Positions 8,325 through 15,853 of a stretch of DNA of 52,079 nt are shown one piece after another. Origin of the DNA: Ruminococcus sp. (GTDB lineage Bacteria; Bacillota; Clostridia; Oscillospirales; Ruminococcaceae); NCBI RefSeq assembly GCF_024692365.1, contig NZ_JAILMR010000020.1:1-52079 (forward strand). Reading direction: 5' to 3'. The notes beneath the pieces were generated by a model. The model had not been told where the DNA came from and searched no databases. It saw only the letters and a program-made list of their open reading frames with translations. Both the position numbers and the translations under genes were made by a program. Position 1 is the first letter of the stretch, and every line of letters starts with the position of its first letter.

Positions 8325-8996
8325 ATGCAGAAAACAATACTTATTATAGAAGACGACGCACAGATAAATGATATGCTCCGTATACTGCTGAGAACAAACG
8401 GTTACAGCACCATAAGCGCCTATTCGGGTACAGAAGGACTTCTCGCCCACAGCAGAGAAGTCAGCCTTATTCTCCTTGACCTTATGCTGCCCGGTCGAAG
8501 CGGCGATGAGATAATACGCGAGCTGAAAGAAAAGCACAACGTCCCCGTGATAGTCACAAGCGCCATAAATGATGTGGATAAAAAGGTTGACCTCTTCACC
8601 CTCGGTGCTGATGACTACATCACAAAGCCTTTTAATAATGATGAACTCCTTGCACGTATCGGCGCAAGGCTTAGGGCGAATGCAGGGGCATCTTCGGGTG
8701 AGATACTCACCTTTAAGGATATCGAGCTGAATGTCACCGATTTCACTGCGACTGTTGCAGGCAAGCCTGTTGAACTGCCCCGCTATGAATTCGCACTTCT
8801 GAAACTTTTTATGGAAAACCAGAACCGAACCTGCACCAAAAGCCTTATTTACGATACCGTCTGGGATTATGAAAATTCCGCTGATGACAATACATTGAAT
8901 GTACATATGAGCAAGCTTCGCAAAAAGCTGAAAGAGTGCAGCGACGAGGAATATATTGAAACTGTCTGGGGTATAGGCTACCGCATGAAGAAATGA
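8325..8996 (+). CDS. OmpR-family response regulator
   Basis: 223 residues, start after taggaggaaaaaact. The receiver domain (1-115) has the acidic pair EDD (residues 8-10), the phospho-acceptor Asp in LILLDLMLPG, a Thr/Ser switch in VIVTSA and Lys in DDYITKPF. The C-terminal winged helix (about 125-222) ends VWGIGYRMKK, the OmpR/PhoB signature. It is the first gene of a set that continues with an ABC ATPase, a permease and a histidine kinase, an arrangement known for bacitracin and lantibiotic detoxification modules. Four phased TTAAG repeats right after its stop codon are the probable target of this protein. Confidence 0.92.
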   Translation: MQKTILIIEDDAQINDMLRILLRTNGYSTISAYSGTEGLLAHSREVSLILLDLMLPGRSGDEIIRELKEKHNVPVIVTSAINDVDKKVDLFTLGADDYITKPFNNDELLARIGARLRANAGASSGEILTFKDIELNVTDFTATVAGKPVELPRYEFALLKLFMENQNRTCTKSLIYDTVWDYENSADDNTLNVHMSKLRKKLKECSDEEYIETVWGIGYRMKK

Positions 8997-9000
8997 TCGG

Positions 9001-9039
9001 TTAAGAGTTTTTTAAGGGTTGATTTAAGTGTTTGTTAAG
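9001..9039 (+). promoter_or_regulatory. Phased TTAAG array, likely response-regulator operator
   Basis: TTAAG occurs at 9001, 9012, 9024 and 9035 (spacings 11, 12 and 11), i.e. on one face of the helix, and the last copies overlap the -35 region of the ABC promoter. Direct repeats of about 11 bp are the known format for OmpR-family sites (e.g. CiaR TTTAAG-N5-TTTAAG). Confidence 0.7.
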
Positions 9040-9049
9040 ACCTTGTTGT

Positions 9050-9055
9050 TATAAT
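9050..9055 (+). promoter_or_regulatory. -10 element of the ABC transporter promoter
   Basis: TATAAT at 9050-9055 without a good -35 hexamer at the right distance; the -35 zone is occupied by the TTAAG array, as expected for an activated promoter. Confidence 0.65.
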
Positions 9056-9085
9056 AAGGATAACAAAAGAACGGAGGTCACAAAA

Positions 9086-10003
9086 ATGCGCGAGATCGTA
9101 CTTCAGACAAAGAAGCTTACAAAAAGCTACGGAAGATCTACCGCCCTTGACCATGCCGATATGACCGTCTATAAAGGAGATATTTACGGTCTTATCGGTA
9201 GGAACGGTGCGGGCAAGACAACTATGATGAAACTGGTAACAGGGCTTACCGATCCCACAAACGGCGAATATTCGCTGTTCGGGAAGACAGGCATGGCGGC
9301 TGACAGAGAGAAGCGCCGTATCGGATGTCTTATTGAAAGTCCTGCATTTTTCGGAAATATGACAGCTTACCAGAACCTGCGCTACTATTGCTATCAGAAA
9401 GGCATAGCTGACCGCAGGCAGATAGATGAAGTACTTGAACTCGTAAACCTGAGTGACGCGAGAAACAAAAAGTTCAAGACCTTTTCACTGGGTATGAAGC
9501 AAAGGCTGGGCATAGCTTTTGCGGTGCTTGATAATCCCGATATAGTGATACTTGATGAACCTATCAACGGTCTTGACCCAATAGGCATCAGTGAACTGCG
9601 TGAGACTTTCCGCAGGCTTTCACAGGAGAGGGGCATGACACTGATAATCTCCAGCCATATCCTTTCCGAACTTTATGCGGTGGCAAACAGATTCATGTTC
9701 ATCGAAAGCGGAAAGGTGCTGAAAGAGGTATCCAAATCCGAACTCGACCTTGAATGCAGCCGCTGTATAACCATCGGCACTGATGATACTGCCAAAGCCT
9801 CGAATATCCTTGAAAGAAAACTGGGCATCACCGATTACAAGGTGATAGACAGCCGCGAGATAAGGATATACGATGAAAAAGTCAAGCCGAATATCGTCAA
9901 CAAAACTCTGGTGCAGAACGATGTGGACGTTATGAAGATACACGAATCGGGAGTTTCGCTGGAGGATTATTTCAAGCAGCTGGTCGGGGAGGTAAAGTCA
10001 TGA
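9086..10003 (+). CDS. ABC transporter ATP-binding protein, bacitracin/lantibiotic type
   Basis: 305 residues. ATG 9086 is chosen because acggaggtcacaaaa precedes it. The Walker A is GRNGAGKTT (about 38-46), the signature is FSLGMKQR, and the Walker B is IVILDEPINGLDP with the following SSH switch His. The C-terminal 80 residues have the extension seen in BcrA/NisF-like ATPases. It pairs with the membrane subunit starting at 10000 (ATGA overlap with this stop) to form an export or immunity pump. The substrate, likely a membrane-active peptide antibiotic, is inferred from the gene arrangement only. Confidence 0.92.
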   Translation: MREIVLQTKKLTKSYGRSTALDHADMTVYKGDIYGLIGRNGAGKTTMMKLVTGLTDPTNGEYSLFGKTGMAADREKRRIGCLIESPAFFGNMTAYQNLRYYCYQKGIADRRQIDEVLELVNLSDARNKKFKTFSLGMKQRLGIAFAVLDNPDIVILDEPINGLDPIGISELRETFRRLSQERGMTLIISSHILSELYAVANRFMFIESGKVLKEVSKSELDLECSRCITIGTDDTAKASNILERKLGITDYKVIDSREIRIYDEKVKPNIVNKTLVQNDVDVMKIHESGVSLEDYFKQLVGEVKS

Positions 10004-10758
10004 TAAATATTATGAAAGCGGATCTTTACCGCATAATCAGAACAAAGGGTTTCATCATATTCTGGCTGGTGTCTTTATTCGTTTCCTTGACGTCAATAGC
10101 AAATCACGAACCCGGCGGCATAATGCTTGGGGGAGATATCGACCTCAATGCAGACCGCAAGCTGGATATAATTCAGACAGGCATGAACCTTGTGTATTAC
10201 TTCCTGCTGATAATGCCTGTTTTCAGCACGATCACCGCGGAATTCACCGAGCATACCATCAAGAACACCATAACTTCAGCTGTCAGCAAGGGCAGATTCT
10301 ATTTTGCCAAGACCCTGTTTGCACTTGTTTATTCGCTGGGCTGTTTCCTTTGCGCGAACTATCTGTTCTATTTCATAAACCGCGCTGTCAACGGCAGCAA
10401 GTACAGTTCGCCGTTGGGTGAATATTCAAAAGTCCTTTTCGGACAGCTGCCTGTTTTTGTGGCGATAGTATCACTGTTCATTTTCCTTGCTTTCTTCTTC
10501 AAAAAGGGAGCAGCTTTCAACTCTATCGTTATTCTCTCGCCCCTGATGTATTCATTCATCATGTCTATGCTATTTGAGTTTGATAGTGCGAAAAAGCTGG
10601 CGGAGAAAATGATGAAATTCGAGATCAGCTCCATGATTGGCAAGCTTGCCATTGGCTGCAGCCATAGCTACCGCATCAACTGCTATATAGTATCCGCAGT
10701 TATTACCGCGGTATCATGCGCTCTGGGATATCTCATCTGGAAAAAGAGAGAAGTCTGA
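10000..10758 (+). CDS. ABC transporter permease
   Basis: 252 residues with about six transmembrane helices (first at about 17-35, last ending in LGYLIWKK). This is the ABC-2 type fold of BcrB/NisE-like permeases, with a typical N-terminal KADLYRIIRTKGF amphipathic segment. The start overlaps the ATPase stop (ATGA) and is preceded by gggaggtaaagtc. It is the membrane half of the transporter encoded with the preceding ATPase. Confidence 0.88.
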   Translation: MINIMKADLYRIIRTKGFIIFWLVSLFVSLTSIANHEPGGIMLGGDIDLNADRKLDIIQTGMNLVYYFLLIMPVFSTITAEFTEHTIKNTITSAVSKGRFYFAKTLFALVYSLGCFLCANYLFYFINRAVNGSKYSSPLGEYSKVLFGQLPVFVAIVSLFIFLAFFFKKGAAFNSIVILSPLMYSFIMSMLFEFDSAKKLAEKMMKFEISSMIGKLAIGCSHSYRINCYIVSAVITAVSCALGYLIWKKREV

Positions 10759-10784
10759 AACCACATAAAACCAAACATTTACCG

Positions 10785-10817
10785 AATGCCGCGGCAAAAG
10801 TCTGTGCTGCGGCATTT
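10785..10817 (+). promoter_or_regulatory. Intercistronic hairpin between permease and kinase genes
   Basis: Arms aatgccgc and gcggcatt flank a 16-base loop in the 107-base gap before the kinase. There is no T-run, so it is more likely an mRNA stability or attenuation element than a terminator. Confidence 0.35.
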
Positions 10818-10865
10818 GGCGCTGAAAAGATAGAAAGATCAAATATCGAAATGGGGGTGCCGTCC

Positions 10866-11747
10866 ATGACAGCGGCAGTTATAATTTTATCGGTGATACT
10901 TGCTGTCGTGGCGGTGCTATTTCTGCTTGAAAAGAAAGAGCTTGCAAACATAGCGAGACAGCTCTCCGAACTGAGAGATCAGGATACCAACCGCCTTATC
11001 AACGGCGAAAACGGCACGGCTGACAAACTCATCGTCGAGATAAATTCCATGCTGAAAGATATCCGCGAGACCAAGGCGCAGTACAATAAGAAAAACCATG
11101 CCCTTGAACAGATGATAACCAATGTTTCCCACGATCTACGAACACCGCTGACTTCTGCCATGGGGTATATTGATCTGATACAGAACTCCGACCTGTCCGA
11201 GGAAGAAAAAAGCCGTGAACTCGCCATAATCGAGAACCGCCTTGTAAGACTTCAGGAGCTGATAAACTCCTTCTTTGAGCTGTGGAAGATAATATCCTTC
11301 GGCAAAAGCCCCGAAAGATCCAACGTTGACGCAGTAGCCATACTTGAAGAAGCCATCGTGCATTATTACGATGATTACTGCAGCAGAAACAGGCAGATAG
11401 TATTCAACTGCAATATCCGCAAACGCATGATATCCTCAAACAGGGATATGCTCCTGCGCATCTTCGATAATCTCATCGGAAATGCCCTTAAACACGGCGA
11501 TGGCGACCTCACCATAACGGTGATTGCGGGTGACGATATGCGCATAACTTTCGAGAATGCCATTATCTCTCAGGATATCGATACCGAGCATATCTTCGAT
11601 GAATTCTACACCACCGATATTTCCCGAACAAAGGGAAACACAGGTCTTGGTCTTGCAATTGCAAAGCAGTTCACCGAAATGCTGGGCGGAACGATATCTG
11701 CGGCGATCTCTGATGGGAAGTTTATTCTGAGTGTTACGATGGAGTAG
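10866..11747 (+). CDS. Sensor histidine kinase
   Basis: 293 residues. ATG 10866 is preferred because gggggtg lies six bases upstream and translation then begins with the membrane helix (residues 3-20); an ATG at 10851 is the alternative. There is no extracellular sensor domain, only one membrane helix and a coiled linker, so sensing probably runs through the membrane or the transporter. The H-box is MITNVSHDLRTPL (about residue 85), the N-box is IFDNLIGNALKHG and the G-box is NTGLGLAIAKQF. It is the cognate partner of the response regulator at 8325; together with the pump they form a detoxification-type two-component/ABC module. Confidence 0.9.
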   Translation: MTAAVIILSVILAVVAVLFLLEKKELANIARQLSELRDQDTNRLINGENGTADKLIVEINSMLKDIRETKAQYNKKNHALEQMITNVSHDLRTPLTSAMGYIDLIQNSDLSEEEKSRELAIIENRLVRLQELINSFFELWKIISFGKSPERSNVDAVAILEEAIVHYYDDYCSRNRQIVFNCNIRKRMISSNRDMLLRIFDNLIGNALKHGDGDLTITVIAGDDMRITFENAIISQDIDTEHIFDEFYTTDISRTKGNTGLGLAIAKQFTEMLGGTISAAISDGKFILSVTME

Positions 11748-11790
11748 ATCTTTGGTGGGTGTTTTTCGGGACAGATATGTATAAATAAAA

Positions 11791-11822
11791 CGCAGTATGC
11801 AATTAAACATACTGCGCTTTTT
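11791..11822. terminator. Bidirectional terminator
   Basis: Arms cgcagtatg (11791-11799) and catactgcg (11808-11816), followed by ctttttg on the plus strand and preceded by aaataaaa. It ends the kinase transcript and the converging TPM operon. Confidence 0.85.
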
Positions 11823-11831
11823 GTATATTTG

Positions 11832-12680
11832 TCAGAACTTTCTGCTTGAACCGCTGTGGCTTCTGCCTGAAGAACTGTGATGTGTTGATGTTCCGCCGCT
11901 TCTGCCGCTGCCACTGCTGCTGCTTTCGATACGTGTTCTTGTAACGTTTTTGTACAGGAAGTTATCACGCTTTACAGTCAGCTTGAAGCTGCCCTTGCGG
12001 ACATAATCTTCTGCACCGTGCTGCATGGATACGCTTGTCAGTTCGGATTTTATGGATTCTGATACGATAAGACCTATCACCGCACCGCCGATTATCGCGC
12101 CTGTGATCCAGCCTAAACTCAGTTTGCCCTTTGCCCTGTGATCGACATCGTAGGGTGTGCCTTTCTGCCATTCCTTGATGAAATCCTCGCTGATATCGGC
12201 ATACTTGTCTAAAGCATCGTAATAATCTCCGTCTTTCATATCGGGGAGTATCTGATCCCAAAGGAAATCCTGACCATAGTTGGTAAATATCTCTACACCC
12301 TTACCATGACCCGAAAAAGCTGTATCGTGCTGTTCCATTGATATCATGATTACAAAGCCGTCATAACCGCTGCCCATACCGAATCCGTTATAATCATAAT
12401 AGTCATCGGCATACTGTTCGGGAGTTCTTCCGCCTAGTGAATTGCAGGTGAATGCTACAACGTCTATCTGGTACTCCTCGCTTATCCTGTCAAGTTTATT
12501 GATAAGCTGTGATTCTTCAGAATCAGAAAGGATATCGGCATCATCTACCAGACGGGGCTTTAGCCTTTCCGTGGGGATAGTTCGGGTGCTTGCGTATTCA
12601 TCGGGGATAGATGCGAATACGGGTATTGCGCTTATTACCATAACTGCTGCTGCCGCGAGGGCTGCAAAAATCTTCTTCAT
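11832..12680 (-). CDS. TPM-domain membrane protein (YdjH-like)
   Basis: 282 residues. ATG 12680 follows aggggg at 8 bases; an in-frame GTG three codons earlier is less likely. A signal peptide (residues 1-23, ending VFAS) is followed by the TPM domain (about 35-165), with LVDDADILSDSEESQL and FVIMISM typical of the family. One transmembrane helix follows (about 190-210, GWITGAIIGGAVIGLIV), then a basic stretch and a Ser/Gly/His-rich tail. TPM proteins such as YgcG and B. subtilis YdjH act in the envelope; some are phosphatases. The gene lies 12 bases after a TFIIB-zinc-ribbon gene, and an SPFH gene is next upstream: the same three families as the B. subtilis ydjG-ydjH-ydjI set that works with PspA. 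Confidence 0.82.
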   Translation of the reverse strand: MKKIFAALAAAAVMVISAIPVFASIPDEYASTRTIPTERLKPRLVDDADILSDSEESQLINKLDRISEEYQIDVVAFTCNSLGGRTPEQYADDYYDYNGFGMGSGYDGFVIMISMEQHDTAFSGHGKGVEIFTNYGQDFLWDQILPDMKDGDYYDALDKYADISEDFIKEWQKGTPYDVDHRAKGKLSLGWITGAIIGGAVIGLIVSESIKSELTSVSMQHGAEDYVRKGSFKLTVKRDNFLYKNVTRTRIESSSSGSGRSGGTSTHHSSSGRSHSGSSRKF

Positions 12681-12692
12681 GATGCGCACCCC

Positions 12693-13769
12693 CTATCTGA
12701 AAAACATATAGCCTACGCCTAATATGGCTGCGGCTGCGATTATTGCTGTTATCCAGAATGTGCGCCAGTAGGCTTTGGAGTCGCAGGGCAGGTTGCCGAC
12801 GAACTTGCCTGTCTGACCGTTCATGCCGAAGAGGAATGTCTGACCGTTCCAGCTGGTGGTCAGCACCCACACGGGGTAGAGGGCGTACTTTGCCTTTGCC
12901 TGTTTAAGGCGGAGGTTATCGCCTTCCTTGGTGACGCTTGAATAGCCGCTTACTGTCTTTCTGAACTCGTCATCAACAGTTTCCTTGGCGCGTACAGTTG
13001 CGCGTTCTGTGGAAGCATCGGCGCTGACATCGTACTTATCAGCGAGATATCCTGCGAGATAAGCGGTCTGGAAAGGTACTGCGTCCTTGAAATCGAAGGG
13101 ACCTACGGATTCCATGAGGTCATCGGGCATTTTTGAAGAACCGTCAACGGGGATATTATCAAAAGCCATAGTGCCCTCGCGGTATACGGAATAGTAGCTT
13201 GTTTCGGTTACGCGGTAATTGCCGGAAGTATGGGAATGGGTGGTGGTACACTTATAGCGCACACCGCCGTCTGCCTCGGCATCAAAAAGCCAGCAGGGGA
13301 CGTATATGCCCTTTACCTCGTCAAGATGGTTCTCATCTTTGAATACCTTGGGCAGGAACTTTTTGCCGACAAGGTGCTTTTTAAGACCCTCAACCGCCGC
13401 ATTCTTATCCACCTTGAAAGGTATGACGTAATCGGGTTTAAGGGTGCCGCGGAACTGACCTGTCATGACAACGGGGTTATCGCAGTAGGGGCATTTGGTC
13501 GCGCCCAGAGTTTCATCGCCGATTATTTCACCGCCGCAGGACTGACAGGAATAGACGCGCATATTATCGGTCTCGCCCTCCTGCCACTGGTTGGCTTCGG
13601 GGTTCCAGTCTATTTCATCATTGCCGTCTGTGCTGAGGTCTTCATCGTATGCGAGGAGAGTTTCCATATCGAACTCGGTATCGCAGTAGGGGCATTTCAT
13701 CTTCTGCACCTGAGAATTGAACTCGATGGCACCCGCACAGCATGGGCATTTATATTCTTGTACTGCCAT
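12693..13769 (-). CDS. Double zinc-ribbon membrane protein (YdjG-like)
   Basis: 358 residues. ATG 13769 follows taggagaaaacat; the frame opens further upstream but without a ribosome binding site. Two TFIIB-type zinc ribbons lie at the N-terminus: CPCC...CPYC (about 7-27) and CQSCGG...CPYC (about 71-91). A long soluble domain of unknown function follows (DYVIPFKVDKNAAVEGLKK, then VPCWLFDA), and a single C-terminal transmembrane helix ends at the last residues. This architecture is that of B. subtilis YdjG, a partner of YdjH and PspA in envelope-stress sensing. Two other genes of that set flank it here. Confidence 0.8.
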   Translation of the reverse strand: MAVQEYKCPCCAGAIEFNSQVQKMKCPYCDTEFDMETLLAYDEDLSTDGNDEIDWNPEANQWQEGETDNMRVYSCQSCGGEIIGDETLGATKCPYCDNPVVMTGQFRGTLKPDYVIPFKVDKNAAVEGLKKHLVGKKFLPKVFKDENHLDEVKGIYVPCWLFDAEADGGVRYKCTTTHSHTSGNYRVTETSYYSVYREGTMAFDNIPVDGSSKMPDDLMESVGPFDFKDAVPFQTAYLAGYLADKYDVSADASTERATVRAKETVDDEFRKTVSGYSSVTKEGDNLRLKQAKAKYALYPVWVLTTSWNGQTFLFGMNGQTGKFVGNLPCDSKAYWRTFWITAIIAAAAILGVGYMFFR

Positions 13770-13837
13770 ATGTTTTCTCCTAATCATTTTTTTCAGCAGG
13801 AAAATCATATCTGAATGATATAACGATAGTTTTGGCG

Positions 13838-13870
13838 GTCATCTCCCCCGCCGACGGCGGGGGAGATGAC
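13838..13870. repeat. Perfect 33-base palindromic hairpin
   Basis: Arms of 16 bases (13838-13853 and 13855-13870), C-rich then G-rich, around a single central A, in the 248-base gap between the SPFH and zinc-ribbon genes. There is no U-tract. It could be a small palindromic intergenic element or a processing hairpin. Confidence 0.5.
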
Positions 13871-13954
13871 CAGTCCGAAACATCATTCAGAATAAGATTT
13901 ATCTAGCTGATTTCAGGCAAAAGGCAGCTTACAGGTGGACTGCCGTTCGCCATA

Positions 13955-13990
13955 CAAAACGATTGCAGAGATGCCTGCACCTCTGCAATC
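13955..13990 (-). terminator. Terminator of the SPFH gene
   Basis: Read on the minus strand, stem gattgcagag / ctctgcaatc (13961-13970 with 13981-13990), followed by gttttg. Confidence 0.75.
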
Positions 13991-14017
13991 GCGTATTATT
14001 ATGTTAAAATGCGCTTA

Positions 14018-15364
14018 TCAGGTAGTTGCGTCGTTATCATCGAATACGTCGCCGCACTCGGGGCAGAACTTGGGAGGATTGGAAGGATCCGCAGGAGTCC
14101 AGCCGCACTTATCGCACTTATATACCTTAGCGCCTGCGGGCTTGGGTGCACCGCAGTTCTGGCAGAATTTGCCCTGATTTACTGTACCACACGAGCAGGT
14201 CCAGCCGTTGACTTCTGCGGGAGCGGGCTTGGGTGCGCCGCAGTTCTGGCAGAATTTACCTGTATTTGATGTACCGCAGGAGCAAGTCCAGCTGTCAGTT
14301 GAGGGAGCTGCTGCCTGTGCCTGCTGCTGACCCATAGCGAAGAGCTGCTGAGCGTTCATGCCGCCTGCCTGCTGAGCCATATTTACGCCCATAAAACCTG
14401 TCATTGCGCCTGCTGCGTTGTTGCCTGCTGCACGCATAGCGTCGCCCTGAGCTGCAACAAGTCCGCCTGCTGCCATGGTAGGATCAGCGTACATACTCAT
14501 ACGTCTGCCTTCCATGAAGAGCTTCTGGCTTTCCTGCTGAGCCTGCTTGATCATCTCCTGATCTTCCTTGGGCAGGTTGAGAGCCTTGATTGCAACTTCG
14601 ATAACTTCGATACCCATATTCTTGCCCCATGAATCAGCAAGAGCGGTATTTACTGCGTTCTTCAGCTCGGTCTTCTTGCCTGCGATCTGGTTGGGTCTTA
14701 TCTCCATATCCGAAAGGGTGGAGAATGCAGGAGTCAGCGCATCGATGAATTCAGCCTTCATTCTGGGAGCGATAGTCTCTTTTCTGTACTCAGAAGCCTG
14801 ATTGCCGCAGATATTTGTGTAGAACAGCAGCGGGTCAACTATCTGGAATGTGTACATACCGCTGCACTTTATGGAAACGTCAACGTCAAGACCGATCTTG
14901 GAGTCAACAACTCTGAAAGGTACTACCTCGGGGGTGCCGAAGAGGTTGTTGGAGATCTGCTTGGTGTTGAAGTAGTAAACTCTCTGGTCTTTTCCGGGAT
15001 CGCCGCCGTAGGTTATACGCTGGCCGATCTGCTGGAATGTCTGCTTGATCTTCTGACCAAGCTTGCCGTCAGCAAACAGTGAGGGTGTACCAAGTTCAAA
15101 GGTATATCTGCCGGGGCGGTTGCAGACTTCGATTATAGCGCCGTCTTCAACGATTATCATTGTCTGTCCGTCAGCGACTGCTATACCAGAACCTGCGGTG
15201 ATGATATTATCACTGCCCTTTTTATTCTGTCCTCTGTTTGTAATGACTTTCTGTCCCTTTACCATCAGCACTTCATCAGGGAGTGCCTCACAGTAAAAAT
15301 ATTCCTTCCACTGATCTGCCATTGTACCGGCTGCTGCGCCGATGGCTGCCATAATAAGTCCCAT
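14018..15364 (-). CDS. SPFH-domain protein with C-terminal zinc ribbons (YdjI-like)
   Basis: 448 residues, start after aaggagggtctaaat. Residues 20-290 form the SPFH/band-7-like domain of the virion-core/YdjI type (YFYCEALPDEVLMVKGQ, then an acidic, amphipathic helical end). An Ala/Gln/Met-rich linker (290-365) leads to three Cys-rich modules: two near-identical ribbons WTCSCGT...GKFCQNCGAPKP and a rubredoxin-like YKCDKCGWTP...FCPECGD. SPFH proteins oligomerise at membranes, and B. subtilis YdjI recruits PspA. The tandem ribbons are an elaboration over short YdjI proteins. No pspA gene is in this window. Confidence 0.85.
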   Translation of the reverse strand: MGLIMAAIGAAAGTMADQWKEYFYCEALPDEVLMVKGQKVITNRGQNKKGSDNIITAGSGIAVADGQTMIIVEDGAIIEVCNRPGRYTFELGTPSLFADGKLGQKIKQTFQQIGQRITYGGDPGKDQRVYYFNTKQISNNLFGTPEVVPFRVVDSKIGLDVDVSIKCSGMYTFQIVDPLLFYTNICGNQASEYRKETIAPRMKAEFIDALTPAFSTLSDMEIRPNQIAGKKTELKNAVNTALADSWGKNMGIEVIEVAIKALNLPKEDQEMIKQAQQESQKLFMEGRRMSMYADPTMAAGGLVAAQGDAMRAAGNNAAGAMTGFMGVNMAQQAGGMNAQQLFAMGQQQAQAAAPSTDSWTCSCGTSNTGKFCQNCGAPKPAPAEVNGWTCSCGTVNQGKFCQNCGAPKPAGAKVYKCDKCGWTPADPSNPPKFCPECGDVFDDNDATT

Positions 15365-15424
15365 ATTTAGACCCTCCTTAAAAAATTGATTACTATTTAT
15401 ATGATACCTGTAACCACGGTATAT

Positions 15425-15703
15425 TTATCTTTTGGTATCTATCGGCTTATAGCCTTTCTGTGAATAGGGATTCTTGTTCTCCTTTGGTTTTTCGGGGGCA
15501 TCGGGCTGAGATGCTACCCAGTGCAGGAACAGGGTTTTTGCCCCTATGCCCACAAGCCAGCAGGCAAGCACTGTCCAGAAGCACCACATCGGGAGACCCA
15601 ACTTGAAATGCAGTACCAGAAGCACTGCGGCTATAAGTCCGCCCCAGATGTTCAGCATGAGATTCAAAGCGAATGAACCGAGAAAGCTTATCAGTCTGTT
15701 CAC
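15425..15703 (-). CDS. Small two-helix membrane protein, unknown
   Basis: 92 residues from a GTG start preceded by cgaggtgata. Two hydrophobic helices (about 8-32 and 36-62) are followed by a charged, Pro/Lys-rich cytoplasmic tail (APEKPKENKNPYSQKGY). No family recognised. It lies between the kinase and SPFH genes on the same strand, 60 bases before SPFH, and may belong to the envelope-stress operon. Confidence 0.65.
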   Translation of the reverse strand: MNRLISFLGSFALNLMLNIWGGLIAAVLLVLHFKLGLPMWCFWTVLACWLVGIGAKTLFLHWVASQPDAPEKPKENKNPYSQKGYKPIDTKR

Positions 15704-15853
15704 TCTATCACCTCGTTCACAAAAAATACATCTTAAATTGGAAAGCTACACAACTTTCCCTAGTATTATAGCATATTTTTCCACGGATTGCAAGACCTTT
15801 AGCCAAATTATTTTGGATATATTGCCAGTTTTTTAATGTGAAATGAGCAAATA

